64,000 nucleotides of DNA. Source: Mycolicibacterium wolinskyi (GTDB lineage Bacteria; Actinomycetota; Actinomycetes; Mycobacteriales; Mycobacteriaceae). Location: contig NZ_LQQA01000010.1 of assembly GCF_002101965.1 (NCBI RefSeq), positions 124,001-188,000 on the forward strand, written 5' to 3'. Under the pieces are notes generated by a model. It did no database searches. It was not told the origin of the DNA and saw nothing but the letters and a program-made list of their open reading frames with translations. Below, piece by piece: positions 1-8,688 of this stretch. The translations under genes were made by a program, and so were the position numbers. Within the stretch, counting starts at the first letter, position 1; every line of letters begins with the position of its first letter.

Positions 1-53
1 CGGCTTCTCGTGCCGGTGATCCCGTAGCGCCGTCGTCAGCGCACAATGAAGAC

Positions 54-1022
54 ATGCGAGTTGCGTTGGCCCTCGGCAGCGGTGGCGCGCGCGGCTATGC
101 GCACATCGGCGTCATCAACGAACTCCGCGAACGCGGTTACGACATCGTCGGCATATCCGGCTCATCGATGGGCGCACTGGTGGGCGGCCTGTACGCGGCG
201 GGAAAGCTCGACGACTTCGCCGATTGGGCACGCACTCTGACACAGCGTGCGGTGCTGCGCCTGCTGGATCCGTCGATCACGGCCGCGGGGATCCTGCGGG
301 CCGAAAAGATTCTCGACAAGGTACGCGACATCCTCGGCGAGGCGACCATCGAGGAACTGCCGATCCCCTACACCGCGGTCGCGACGGATCTGATCTCCGG
401 GAAGTCGGTGTGGCTGCAGCGCGGGCCGGTCGACGCCGCGATCCGCGCGTCGATCGCCATTCCCGGCGTGATCGCGCCGCATGTGCTCGACGGCCGGCTG
501 CTCGGCGACGGCGGCATCCTGGACCCACTTCCCATGGCACCGATCGCCGCGGTCAACGCGGATCTGACGATCGCGGTGAGCGTCTCGGGCAGCGAGCCCG
601 AGACACCCGCGACCGAGCCCGGCCCGCGTCCCACCACCGAATGGCTCAACCGCATGATGCGCAGCACCTCGGCCGTGCTCGACACCGCGTCGGTGCGCAA
701 CGTGCTCGACCGGCCGACGGCACGTGCCGTGCTCAGCCGGTTCGGGGCGTCGGTACCCGAACCCGGTGACGAAGCCGAGCCGGACGGCGACCTGCCCGAG
801 ATCCCGGAGGCGGTAGGGGTTCCGCGGTTGGGAAGCTTCGAGGTGATGTACCGGACCATCGACATCGCGCAGGCCGCGCTCGCGCGTCACACGCTGGCGG
901 CCTACCCGCCCGACCTGATGATCGAAGTTCCCCGCACGGTGTGCCGCAGCCTCGAGTTCAACCGGGCAGCGGAGGTGATCGCCGTCGGCCAGGACTTGAC
1001 GGCCCGGGCACTCGACGGCTGA
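54..1022 (+). CDS. Patatin-like phospholipase (RssA/NTE type)
   Basis: Predicted 322-residue serine lipid acyl hydrolase of the patatin family, which uses a Ser-Asp dyad to deacylate lipids. The oxyanion-hole glycine stretch GSGGARG lies at residues 8-14, the nucleophile elbow GSSMG at 36-40 (Ser38), and the catalytic Asp in DGG at 152-154. There is no signal peptide or membrane segment, so a cytoplasmic or peripheral enzyme is likely. The C-terminal 130 residues are outside the core and not recognised. Its stop abuts the stop of the convergent second patatin gene at 1023, so the two share a junction with no room for a separate terminator. The natural substrate cannot be read from the sequence. 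Confidence 0.85.
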   Translation: MRVALALGSGGARGYAHIGVINELRERGYDIVGISGSSMGALVGGLYAAGKLDDFADWARTLTQRAVLRLLDPSITAAGILRAEKILDKVRDILGEATIEELPIPYTAVATDLISGKSVWLQRGPVDAAIRASIAIPGVIAPHVLDGRLLGDGGILDPLPMAPIAAVNADLTIAVSVSGSEPETPATEPGPRPTTEWLNRMMRSTSAVLDTASVRNVLDRPTARAVLSRFGASVPEPGDEAEPDGDLPEIPEAVGVPRLGSFEVMYRTIDIAQAALARHTLAAYPPDLMIEVPRTVCRSLEFNRAAEVIAVGQDLTARALDG

Positions 1023-1877
1023 TCAGGCCAGGAAAGCCGCGATCTCGGCGGCGACCCGCCTGCCCTGAGCACGGCCTGCCCTTGCCGACGGCACGCGGCA
1101 AGCCGGGTCGAGCGGGTTGGCTCCGAACGCTTCGAGTGCGTCGTCGTCGGCGAAGATGCCGAGCGCCGTCCCGTCGAAGTCCTCGATCTCCGCGGCGGTG
1201 CCACCACCACCGAACGGTGACGGCACCGAGCGGCCCGACGGCACGAGCACGACCGCGCTGTCACAGTCGTCGGCCAATTCCATGTTGACGCTGCTGCCGA
1301 CCCCGCCGTCCATGTAGCGGCGGCCGTCGATCGTCACCGGCGGCCACGCGCCCGGCACGGCGCAGCTGGCCGCGACCGCGTCGACGAGTTCGACCCCGGA
1401 GTCGCGGTCGAACCCGACCAACTCGCCCGTCGCGATGTCGATCGCCGAGATCCGCAGCACGCGGTCGGGCCAATCGTGCGAGGGCAGCCGTGCGGCAATG
1501 ACCTCCCGGCGTACCGGCTCGTCAACCGTCGGCGCATCGAGCGCGATCTCGCCGATGCGCTGCAACTTCTGCTGTTTGGTGGTGTTCGGGGTGAGCATCG
1601 CCGTGACGAACAGCTCGGTGATGCCGTCGATGCCCACGCCCGGGTTCAGCTCAGCTGAGACCGCGTCGATCTGACGGTCATAAAGCTCGTCGAGGCTCAG
1701 TCCGCTGCCCAGCTGAGCGGCCACGGTCGAGCCCGCCGAGGTGCCCACCAGCACATCACTGGCCAGCAGCGCGCGTGCCGTGTTCGGCGATTCGTCGGCG
1801 ATGCCTCGCAGAATTCCGGTCTCCCAAGCGATTCCCGCGATACCGCCACCCGCGAGTACCAGCGCACGTTTCGACAT
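1023..1877 (-). CDS. Patatin-like phospholipase
   Basis: Second patatin-family hydrolase, 284 residues, convergent with the first. It begins with the glycine-rich oxyanion loop (AGGGIAGIAWE, about residues 9-19), carries GTSAG at 45-49 (Ser47) and a DGG motif with Asp190. The two patatins are only distantly alike outside these motifs, so this is not a recent duplication. Sequence just past residue 200 is rich in Ser, Gly and acidic residues. Both dyad residues are present, so the enzyme should be active. Substrate unknown; a lipase/esterase role on intracellular lipids is the family-level inference. Confidence 0.85.
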   Translation of the reverse strand: MSKRALVLAGGGIAGIAWETGILRGIADESPNTARALLASDVLVGTSAGSTVAAQLGSGLSLDELYDRQIDAVSAELNPGVGIDGITELFVTAMLTPNTTKQQKLQRIGEIALDAPTVDEPVRREVIAARLPSHDWPDRVLRISAIDIATGELVGFDRDSGVELVDAVAASCAVPGAWPPVTIDGRRYMDGGVGSSVNMELADDCDSAVVLVPSGRSVPSPFGGGGTAAEIEDFDGTALGIFADDDALEAFGANPLDPACRVPSARAGRAQGRRVAAEIAAFLA

Positions 1878-1895
1878 GGCCCGAGTGTGCCAGGG

Positions 1896-2750
1896 CTAGG
1901 TGTGCTGCGACGCGGCCGCCTTGGCGCTGAGCTCGTCGCGGCGCAGTTGACGACGCGGCGGTTCGGGGAACTCCACCTGCCGATGGATTTCCAGATCGGC
2001 ATCGACGTGCACGAGTTCGCCGGGGGCGATGAGCCGCCAATGCTCGCCGTCCATCGGCTCACTGGCGAACACGACTGACGGCATTGTGGTCAGGTGCTCG
2101 GATTCGGCGTGGATGCGACGACTGTGTAACCGCAGGCGCTTTTCGACGGCACGCCGCCGGTCGAGCACGTACAGCTCGTGGGTTTCGGGGTAGCGCAGTG
2201 CCCAGATGTCGGTGGCCGTGCTGAGCAGGATGTTCACGGCGTAGACGGGGACGTTGTCGGCCAACCAGCCGATCGCGTCGACGATGCCGGCACCGATGTT
2301 GCCGTGACGCGCCCGGATGGCCGCGGTGATCAGTGCGAAGACGCGTTCAGAGTCGGTCTGGCCCCCCACGAGCCCGTCGACACCCAACTCACGTAGCCGG
2401 GCGTCGAGCGCGTCCATACCCTCGACCACGCCGTTGTGCGCGAAGATCCGTCCGTCCTGCAGGAACGGATGGGTGTTCACCACGTCCAGCGCGCCCGTCG
2501 ACGCGTAGCGGACATGTGCGACGAAAGTCGTCGCCGATACATCGTGCGCCTCGGTGGCGAACTCGGAGTCCTGCCACGCCGCCACGGGCTCCTTGCGCAC
2601 CACCGGAGCGCCGTCGGCACCGAAGACCCCCAGACCGGTACCGTCGGGGTTGTGCTTGCTTTGCTCGGCGAGGTTGTCCGGTGCATCCAGCAGCCAGAAG
2701 GTCGCGGTCACCACACGGCGCCCGGCATGCAAGCCGAACAGTCGGCACAT
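1896..2750 (-). CDS. Class II glutamine amidotransferase (YafJ/EgtC-like)
   Basis: A 284-residue Ntn-hydrolase of the class II glutamine amidotransferase family. The start is placed at the ATG at 2750 because the protein then begins Met-Cys-Arg-Leu-Phe-Gly, exposing Cys2 as the N-terminal nucleophile after Met removal, the hallmark of the family; a longer reading frame upstream would bury it. Supporting motifs are the HNPDGTGLG stretch near residue 33, the HVRYAS segment near 84 and HNG near 107. YafJ and EgtC proteins look alike; no other ergothioneine genes are nearby, so EgtC identity is not supported. It is divergent from the alcohol dehydrogenase at 2788 with a 37-bp gap. Confidence 0.8.
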   Translation of the reverse strand: MCRLFGLHAGRRVVTATFWLLDAPDNLAEQSKHNPDGTGLGVFGADGAPVVRKEPVAAWQDSEFATEAHDVSATTFVAHVRYASTGALDVVNTHPFLQDGRIFAHNGVVEGMDALDARLRELGVDGLVGGQTDSERVFALITAAIRARHGNIGAGIVDAIGWLADNVPVYAVNILLSTATDIWALRYPETHELYVLDRRRAVEKRLRLHSRRIHAESEHLTTMPSVVFASEPMDGEHWRLIAPGELVHVDADLEIHRQVEFPEPPRRQLRRDELSAKAAASQHT

Positions 2751-2787
2751 GAACGCTGATGTTAGTAGCTCGAGCGAGGAGAGCGAT

Positions 2788-3831
2788 ATGGCATCCACCA
2801 TGCGGGCAGAGCGCTTCTATGCCGACACCAAAACAGTTGTGGTCGAGGATGTTCCGATTCCCGAGCCGGGGCCCGGCGAAGTTCTCGTCAAGGTCGCGTT
2901 CTGCGGGATCTGCCATTCCGACCTGAGCTTGATCAACGGTACCTTCCCGGCGCAGGCACCGGTGGTGACGCAGGGGCATGAGGCGTCGGGCGTCATCGCG
3001 AAGCTCGGCCCCGACGTCACCGGCTGGGCGGAGGGCGACCGGGTGATCGTCGCCGCCGGCCGGCCCTGTATGAGTTGCCCGAACTGCCGCCGCGGCGACA
3101 TCGCCAACTGCATGCGGATCCAGTTGATGGCCTTCGCCTATGACGGGGCGTGGGCCGAATACACCGTCGCACAGGCGGTTGGACTCACCCGGGTGCCCGA
3201 CAACGTGCCGCTCGAGCAGGCGGCGATTCTGGCCGACGCGGTGTCGACGCCCTACGGAGCCGTCGTGCGCACCGGAAAGGTCGGCATCGGTGAATCCGTC
3301 GGTGTCTGGGGACTCGGCGGGGTCGGCACCCACATCGTGCAGCTGTCACGGTTGGTCGGCGCGGTGCCCGTTGTCGCTGTCGACATCAAACCCGAAGTGC
3401 TCGAACGTGCGCTTGAGCTGGGCGCCGACTACGCCTTCGACGCGCGCGACGAGAATCTCGGCGACGAGATCGCCGAGGTGACCGGCGGCCGTGGGCTGGA
3501 CGTGGCGTTCGACGCGGTCGGTTTGAGGTCGACGTTCGAACAGGCGTTGAGCCAATTGACCGTTGGCGGGCGGCTGGTCGCGGTCGGGATGAGCGCCGAA
3601 TCCCCCACCGTAGGCCCGACGTCGATGTTCGGTCTGACGCAGAAACAGGTGCTCGGCCACCTGGGTTATCAGAACGTCGACATTTCGACGCTCGCGACAC
3701 TGGTGTCCCTCGGCCGGCTCGATCTGTCCCGCTCGATCAGCGAGGTCGTGTCCCTTGAAGACATCGCGGCCGGAATCGACAAACTCGAACGTCAGGAAGG
3801 CAATCCGATCCGCATTCTCGTGCGGCCCTGA
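2788..3831 (+). CDS. Zinc-dependent alcohol dehydrogenase (MDR family)
   Basis: A 347-residue medium-chain dehydrogenase/reductase oxidising alcohols with NAD(P). Catalytic zinc ligands are Cys42 (GICHSD) and His64-Glu65 (GHE); the four structural zinc cysteines are 94, 97, 100 and 108. The nucleotide-binding GLGGVG loop lies about residue 176. The ATG at 2788 is chosen over upstream in-frame codons because an AG-rich ribosome binding site (GAGGAGAG, 2776-2783) precedes it and the family N-terminus starts here; earlier codons would overlap the divergent amidotransferase. Its stop is 6 bp from the convergent oxidoreductase. Substrate not determinable. Confidence 0.88.
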   Translation: MASTMRAERFYADTKTVVVEDVPIPEPGPGEVLVKVAFCGICHSDLSLINGTFPAQAPVVTQGHEASGVIAKLGPDVTGWAEGDRVIVAAGRPCMSCPNCRRGDIANCMRIQLMAFAYDGAWAEYTVAQAVGLTRVPDNVPLEQAAILADAVSTPYGAVVRTGKVGIGESVGVWGLGGVGTHIVQLSRLVGAVPVVAVDIKPEVLERALELGADYAFDARDENLGDEIAEVTGGRGLDVAFDAVGLRSTFEQALSQLTVGGRLVAVGMSAESPTVGPTSMFGLTQKQVLGHLGYQNVDISTLATLVSLGRLDLSRSISEVVSLEDIAAGIDKLERQEGNPIRILVRP

Positions 3832-3837
3832 CCGCGC

Positions 3838-4887
3838 TCACCGCAATCCAGGCGCGGCCTTCGCGCTGAAGAGCGGCAGATCGAAGTAGGTCGCGATACC
3901 GGGCTCGGCCGCACACACGGCCGGAATCGAGTTCACGCAGTGTGCCGCGGTGGCCACCACGCCAGGCTCTGGGCCGTCATCGCCGGCTTCGCCCTGGAAT
4001 CCCTTGATCGCGACGGTGAAGTCGGGATTGCCGCGGACCTCCATCTCGTAGCGCTGCCCCTCGGGCCCGAAAGTCCATGCCGGGTCGAGATTTTCCTCAC
4101 CCATCAACCAGTTGACGGTCACCCGGACGACGGGCTCGCCGTCGACGAGCGCCTCCCAGTGGAACTTACGGGCAGCGACCTGCCCGGGCTCGATGACGCC
4201 GATCGGCGACTCGATCGGCGCCGTTGCCACCGCGATCTCCTGCGAGGCCCGTATCCGCGGATCGGCGTTGAACCCGGCTTGATCCACCACGAGTTTGACG
4301 GCCTGGATGAATCCACCATCGAGCAGCTTCTGCATCGGCCCGCTGAGCGCCTTGTCCGGGGTGTCGCCGAACCCCATGACATGACGCACCACGTCGGGCG
4401 CATCGTAGGTGCGCAGATCTGAGAATTCCTCGGCCCGAACGAAAGTCACGCCGGTCGACATGACCGAGAACAGCAGCGGGAACTTCTCGCTGATGCCGCC
4501 GGGCGCGATGCCGGTGCCGTGCAGCGTGGCGTTGCCGGCTTGCGCCGCTTCGCGTAACGCCGCGCCTTGGCGCTCGCCGGGATAGATCCAGCCCACCGGG
4601 GTCACCACGTTCTTGCCCGACCGCAGCAACGCGGCCACCTCGTCGGCATCGGGCAGCAGCGGCGCATAGATCACCGCATCGGCGTTCAACGCCAGGATGT
4701 CGTCGACGTTGTTGGTCGCGATGACGCCGAGTGGTTGCGTTCCGATGAGGTCACCGACGTCGCGACCGTTCTTGGTCTCCGAATGCACCCAGCAGCCGAC
4801 GAGTTCGAGGTCCGGGTGTTCGAGAACGCCCTTGATGGCGGCCACGCCGACGCCCCCGGTTGCCCATTGCACGACCTTGAGCGCCAC
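3838..4887 (-). CDS. DapB-fold NAD(P)-dependent oxidoreductase
   Basis: A 349-residue protein with an N-terminal Rossmann domain (VVQWATGGVGVAAI, residues 5-18) like that of dihydrodipicolinate reductases; the rest matches the mycobacterial proteins usually annotated 'dihydrodipicolinate reductase' or 'amine dehydrogenase-like', which are larger than true DapB and unlikely to make lysine. A KstR-type palindrome lies 20 bp upstream of the start (4907-4920), which suggests control by the cholesterol regulator and a role in sterol or lipid catabolism. The start has a GGAGG-like sequence (CCTCC at 4892-4896 on the plus strand). The upstream 46-codon ORF could be cotranscribed. Confidence 0.75.
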   Translation of the reverse strand: MALKVVQWATGGVGVAAIKGVLEHPDLELVGCWVHSETKNGRDVGDLIGTQPLGVIATNNVDDILALNADAVIYAPLLPDADEVAALLRSGKNVVTPVGWIYPGERQGAALREAAQAGNATLHGTGIAPGGISEKFPLLFSVMSTGVTFVRAEEFSDLRTYDAPDVVRHVMGFGDTPDKALSGPMQKLLDGGFIQAVKLVVDQAGFNADPRIRASQEIAVATAPIESPIGVIEPGQVAARKFHWEALVDGEPVVRVTVNWLMGEENLDPAWTFGPEGQRYEMEVRGNPDFTVAIKGFQGEAGDDGPEPGVVATAAHCVNSIPAVCAAEPGIATYFDLPLFSAKAAPGLR

Positions 4888-4906
4888 GCGACCTCCTCGG
4901 TGAAAC

Positions 4907-4920
4907 TAGAACGCGTTCTA
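4907..4920. promoter_or_regulatory. KstR-like operator (TnnAACnnGTTnnA)
   Basis: The 14-bp perfect palindrome TAGAACGCGTTCTA fits the published KstR consensus TnnAACnnGTTnnA at every fixed position. It lies 20 bp upstream of the oxidoreductase start at 4887 and overlaps the stop codon of the small ORF at 4918-5058. KstR is the TetR repressor of cholesterol catabolism in mycobacteria. Binding is inferred from the motif and from the lipid-catabolic genes nearby. Confidence 0.65.
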
Positions 4921-5058
4921 CTTTAGGTCTACACCACCGTCGTCGTCAGGAGAAGTGCGATCCCGTCGCGCCACGTACGACACGACGAGAGCCACGAGGA
5001 CGGCAGGCAGAAATGCCGGCACGGTGAGCAGCAGCGAATGGTCGGCGAGATAGGCCAT
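4918..5058 (-). CDS. Small single-pass membrane protein (46 aa)
   Basis: A 46-codon frame on the minus strand, ATG at 5058 to TAG at 4918. The product begins MAYLADHSLLLTV, continues with a hydrophobic stretch at about residues 8-29 (Pro-Ala-Phe-Leu-Pro then Val/Leu/Ala-rich), then a basic YVARRDR segment and an acidic tail ending DLK. This N-out or N-in helix followed by Arg-Arg is typical of small mycobacterial membrane proteins. No strong ribosome binding site is evident (the sequence before the ATG is TCCAACCGGT). It runs in the same direction as the oxidoreductase at 4887, with the KstR-like site at its stop. Function unknown. Confidence 0.6.
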   Translation of the reverse strand: MAYLADHSLLLTVPAFLPAVLVALVVSYVARRDRTSPDDDGGVDLK

Positions 5059-5121
5059 ACCGGTTGGACGAGATGGCGCGCCCAACTGTGACTGTCACAT
5101 CCCGGCGGGCTGCGTCGTCTG

Positions 5122-5520
5122 GTGAGTATGCAAATGAGATTCATCCAGATTGTCGTCGTTGTGGCCGCGTTGAGCATGCTGGTGACCGGGGTGTGGATGC
5201 GGATCGACCCGGCATCCTTCGCACAGTGGGCCAACTGGCCCAACCACGAACATTTTCTGCATGATGCGGGGGCGTTTCAGATCGGGATCGGCGCGACGAT
5301 GCTGTTCGCGCTGTGGTGGCATGACGTGATCGCGGTGGTGCTGGCCGGGTTCGTGGTGGCCAACACCTTGCATGCGATCAACCACTTCGTCGACCGCGAC
5401 GGCGGCAACGCCGCCGACTGGTGGCAGCTGGGCATCTTCTCGCTGCTTGCCGTCGCCGGACTGGCGGTCCGCATGCGTCAGCTGCGGCTCAAGAACGTGT
5501 CCTTGTCCGCGAATCGTTAG
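5122..5520 (+). CDS. Small four-helix membrane protein
   Basis: A 132-residue hydrophobic protein with about four membrane helices: residues 7-27, 51-66, 68-85 and 100-116. Start codon is uncertain: GTG at 5122, ATG at 5128 or ATG at 5134 are all in frame and none has a clear ribosome binding site. The layout resembles DUF4345-type small membrane proteins but I do not recognise it firmly. It precedes the ltp1 thiolase by 6 bp in the same direction and is probably cotranscribed with it. Function unknown. Confidence 0.65.
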   Translation: MSMQMRFIQIVVVVAALSMLVTGVWMRIDPASFAQWANWPNHEHFLHDAGAFQIGIGATMLFALWWHDVIAVVLAGFVVANTLHAINHFVDRDGGNAADWWQLGIFSLLAVAGLAVRMRQLRLKNVSLSANR

Positions 5521-5526
5521 CGTCGT

Positions 5527-6729
5527 ATGTTCCTCGACATGGTTAACAAAGTGTTCGTTGTCGGGGTGGGGATGACGAAGTTCGAGAAGCCCGGTCGCCG
5601 CGAGGGCTGGGACTACCCGCAGATGGCCAACGAGTCGGGCACCAAGGCACTGGCCGACGCCGGCATCGACTACTCCGAGGTGCAGGCCGGCTACGTCGGC
5701 TATGTCGCCGGGGATTCCACGTCGGGCCAGCGCGCGCTCTACGAGCTCGGCATGACCGGCATTCCGATCGTCAACGTCAACAACAACTGTTCGACCGGCT
5801 CGACCGCGCTTTACCTTGCCGCCCAGTCGATTCGGGGCGGCTTGGCCGATTGCGCGATCGCGCTGGGGTTCGAGAAGATGCAGCCCGGATCGCTTGGCGG
5901 GGGCGCCGAAGACCGGGAGTCGCCGATGGCCCGCCACGTCAAGGCGATGGCCGAGATCGACGAGTTCGGCTTCCCGGTGGCACCGTGGATGTTCGGCGCA
6001 GCGGGCCGCGAGCACATGAAGCAGTACGGTTCCACGGCTGAGCATTTCGCGAAGATCGGCTACAAAAACCACAAGCATTCGGTCAACAATCCCTACGCCC
6101 AGTTCCAGGACGAGTACACCCTCGATGACATCCTGGGCGCCCGCATGATCTCGGACCCCCTGACCAAGCTCCAGTGCTCCCCCACCTCCGACGGCTCGGG
6201 CGCGGCGATCCTGGCCAGCGAGGCGTTCGTCGACAAGCACGGCCTTGCCGGCCAGGCTGTCGAGATCGTCGGGCAGTCGATGACCACCGACTTCGCCTCG
6301 ACGTTCGACGGCACCGCCAAGAACCTGATCGGCTACGACATGAATGTCAAAGCCGCACAACAGGTTTACGACCAGTCCGGCCTCGGGCCCGAGGACTTCC
6401 AGGTCATCGAACTGCACGACTGCTTCTCCGCCAACGAACTCCTGCTGTACGAAGCGCTCGGCCTGTGCGGCGAGGGTGAGGCGCCGGCGCTGATCGACAA
6501 GGACGACACCACCTACGGCGGTCGCTGGGTCGTCAACCCCTCGGGCGGGCTGATCTCCAAGGGCCACCCGCTCGGCGCGACCGGCCTGGCGCAGTGCGCC
6601 GAGCTCACCTGGCAATTGCGTGGCACCGCCGACAAACGTCAGGTCGACGGTGTCACCGCTGCGCTGCAGCACAACATCGGCCTCGGCGGGGCCGCCGTGG
6701 TGACGGCCTATCAGCGCGCCGAGCGCTGA
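5527..6729 (+). CDS. ltp1: Ltp1-like lipid-transfer protein / SCP-x thiolase
   Basis: A 400-residue thiolase of the SCP-x/lipid-transfer-protein class, which cleaves or remodels acyl-CoA thioesters in fatty-acid and sterol side-chain degradation. Seen: NNNCSTGS with the nucleophilic Cys88, an HDCFSANEL segment, and [14 protein letters not shown] near the C-terminus bearing the conserved His. The sequence is very close to what I recall of M. tuberculosis Ltp1 along its whole length, including [16 protein letters not shown]. Starts at 5527 or 5539 are both possible; neither has a good ribosome binding site. The gene ends 5 bp before the hairpin repeats that separate it from the convergent fadD. 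Confidence 0.85.
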   Translation: MFLDMVNKVFVVGVGMTKFEKPGRREGWDYPQMANESGTKALADAGIDYSEVQAGYVGYVAGDSTSGQRALYELGMTGIPIVNVNNNCSTGSTALYLAAQSIRGGLADCAIALGFEKMQPGSLGGGAEDRESPMARHVKAMAEIDEFGFPVAPWMFGAAGREHMKQYGSTAEHFAKIGYKNHKHSVNNPYAQFQDEYTLDDILGARMISDPLTKLQCSPTSDGSGAAILASEAFVDKHGLAGQAVEIVGQSMTTDFASTFDGTAKNLIGYDMNVKAAQQVYDQSGLGPEDFQVIELHDCFSANELLLYEALGLCGEGEAPALIDKDDTTYGGRWVVNPSGGLISKGHPLGATGLAQCAELTWQLRGTADKRQVDGVTAALQHNIGLGGAAVVTAYQRAER

Positions 6730-6734
6730 ATCCG

Positions 6735-7007
6735 CGCTTGTCACACTGGAGTGGCACGCTGGCGTTTGTCACGCTGGAGTGGCACTAGAAGCCAAGCGCC
6801 ACTCTGGCGTGACAATGACGGGCGGCACCCCCGCCACACCCCACGCTTGTCACACTAGAGTGACACCAGAAGCCAAACGTCACTCTGGCGTGACAATGAC
6901 GGGCCAGCACACCCGCCACACCCCACGCTTGTCACGCTGGAGTGGCTGCAGAAGCCAAGCGTCACTCTGGCGTGACAATCGCGGGCCGGCACACCCGCCA
7001 CACCCCA
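6735..7007. repeat. Three tandem ~82-bp units, each a long hairpin
   Basis: Three adjacent units start at 6763, 6844 and 6926 (periods 81 and 82 bp), preceded by a partial copy of the left arm at 6735-6756. Each unit has a left arm TTGTCACGCTGGAGTGGC (with variants), a short loop ending AGAAGCCAAGC, and a right arm GCCACTCTGGCGTGACAA, then a C-rich linker ending CCGCCACACCCCA. Arms vary in a compensating way: unit 1 GAGTGGC/GCCACTC, unit 2 GAGTGAC/GTCACTC, unit 3 GAGTGGC/GTCACTC (a G-U pair). The block fills the space between convergent ltp1 and fadD, so it probably ends both transcripts. Confidence 0.85.
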
Positions 7008-7011
7008 ACTC

Positions 7012-8640
7012 CTAGAGCGTGATCACCTCGTAGGTGCCCTCGGCGTGGCGGGCGCGGATGGTCTTCTTGTCGTACTTGCCCACACTTGTGCGTGGAACTT
7101 GGTCGATGAACGTCCATCGCTCGGGCAGCCACCAGCGAACGACCTTGTCGGCCAAGAACTCTCGAAGTTCCTCCGGGCTCGCGGAAGCGCCCTCGTGTAG
7201 TACGACGACCGCGAGGGGACGTTCCTGCCAACGGTCGTCGGGCACTGCGACGACGGCGGCCTCGAGCACCGCAGGGTGGGCGATGAGGTGGTTTTCGAGT
7301 TCCACCGACGAGATCCATTCACCGCCGGATTTGATGACGTCTTTGGCCCGGTCGGTGAGCGTGACGTAGCCGAGCTCGTCGATCGCGCCGACATCGCCGG
7401 TGCGCAGCCAGCCGGAATCGAATTTCCCGGCGTCGCGCCCCAGGTAGTAGCTGCCGGTGATCCACGGCCCACGGACTTCTAGCTCACCGGCGGTCTTGCC
7501 GTCGGCCGGCAGCGGATTGCCTTCGTCGTCGACGATGCGGATCTCGACACCGCACATGGGCCTGCCCTGTGTGGCCCGCATCGACCAGTGCCGCTCGTCG
7601 GACACATCGCACAACGGCTTTGCGACCGTCGCCAGCGGTGACGTCTCGGTCATCCCCCACGCCTGTTGGATGTAGACGTCATGGCGTTCCTGGAAGCTCT
7701 GCATGAGCGACACCGGCACCGCCGAGCCACCGCAGGCGACCAGTCGCAGCGACGAAACATCATGGCCCGGAGCCCTTTCCAGGCAGTTCAGTACCTCGTT
7801 CCAGATCGTGGGCACCGCACCCGCGACGGTCGGGCGCTGGGATTCGATCAGCTCGATCAGCGACGCCCCGTCGAGGAACCGGTCGGGCATGACCAGGTTC
7901 GCCCCCGCCATCAGCGCCGCATACGGCAGGCCCCACGCGTTGGCGTGGAACATCGGCACGATGGGCAACACCACGTCGGTGGTGCTGACGTCGAGTGCGT
8001 TGGCGGTGCAGGTATTGAGCGAATGCAGATAGCTCGACCGGTGACTGTAGACGACCCCTTTGGGGTTGCCCGTGGTTCCGCTCGTATAACACATTGCGGC
8101 AGCGGAGTTCTCGTCGATGTCCGGCCAGTCGAACTGCGGTGACTGGCCGGCCAGCGCCTCGTCGTAGCGCAGCACGGTTTTGCCGGCGGCAGTCAGCGGC
8201 GCCAGGTCGCCGTCACCCACCACGAGCACGGTGTGCACCGTTTCCGCAAGCGGGAGCACCGGAGCCAGCAACGGGATCAGCGACGAGTCGGCGATGATCA
8301 CGCGGTCCTCGGCCTCGTTGGCGATGAAGGCGATCTGCTCGGGAGACAGGCGAATGTTCAGCGTATGCAACACCGCGCCCATCGCGGGCAGCGCGAGGTA
8401 AGCGGTCAGGTGCTCGGTGTTGTTCCACATGAACGTGCCGACGCGCTCGTCGCCCGTGATACCCAGCCCACGCAGCGCATGCGCCAGCCTGGCGGCCTGC
8501 TCGCCGACCTCGCGGTAGCTCGTGGTGCGGTAGCCGCCCTGGCCGGTCGCGGTGGTGACTGCGCGGTCACCGTTGACGCCGCAGGCATGCCGCAGGATCG
8601 CCGTAATCGTCAATGGCCACTTCTGCATAGTGCTGTCCAC
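7012..8640 (-). CDS. Fatty-acyl-CoA/AMP ligase, FadD family
   Basis: A 542-residue adenylate-forming enzyme expected to activate a fatty acid or steroid side-chain acid with ATP and CoA. Motifs: the P-loop YTSGTTGNPKG (near residue 190), the GWLRTGDVG motif near 411, and the C-terminal PRTSVGKYDKK segment with the catalytic lysine. The GTG at 8640 is preferred to the ATG four codons on because the resulting start (M-x-S-T-M-Q) matches many actinobacterial FadD N-termini. No strong ribosome binding site for either. Convergent with ltp1 across the hairpin block; which FadD it corresponds to is not resolved. Confidence 0.88.
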   Translation of the reverse strand: MDSTMQKWPLTITAILRHACGVNGDRAVTTATGQGGYRTTSYREVGEQAARLAHALRGLGITGDERVGTFMWNNTEHLTAYLALPAMGAVLHTLNIRLSPEQIAFIANEAEDRVIIADSSLIPLLAPVLPLAETVHTVLVVGDGDLAPLTAAGKTVLRYDEALAGQSPQFDWPDIDENSAAAMCYTSGTTGNPKGVVYSHRSSYLHSLNTCTANALDVSTTDVVLPIVPMFHANAWGLPYAALMAGANLVMPDRFLDGASLIELIESQRPTVAGAVPTIWNEVLNCLERAPGHDVSSLRLVACGGSAVPVSLMQSFQERHDVYIQQAWGMTETSPLATVAKPLCDVSDERHWSMRATQGRPMCGVEIRIVDDEGNPLPADGKTAGELEVRGPWITGSYYLGRDAGKFDSGWLRTGDVGAIDELGYVTLTDRAKDVIKSGGEWISSVELENHLIAHPAVLEAAVVAVPDDRWQERPLAVVVLHEGASASPEELREFLADKVVRWWLPERWTFIDQVPRTSVGKYDKKTIRARHAEGTYEVITL

Positions 8641-8688
8641 GGGCGCGATGCTATCCGCGGCGGCGCCCGCTCCGGGGCGATTCGGCAG

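Noticed and set aside
3838..4887. Lysine-pathway dapB
   Set aside because: The protein is about 100 residues longer than DapB and carries the sterol-type operator; only the Rossmann start is DapB-like.
5095..6744. Very long minus-strand open frame antisense to ltp1
   Set aside because: Its protein is low-complexity, rich in His, Arg, Gly and Val, with no motif; it mirrors codon bias of ltp1 on the other strand.
6763..7007. CRISPR array
   Set aside because: Repeats of about 82 bp lie directly adjacent without unique spacers, vary among units and are near-palindromic; no cas genes nearby.
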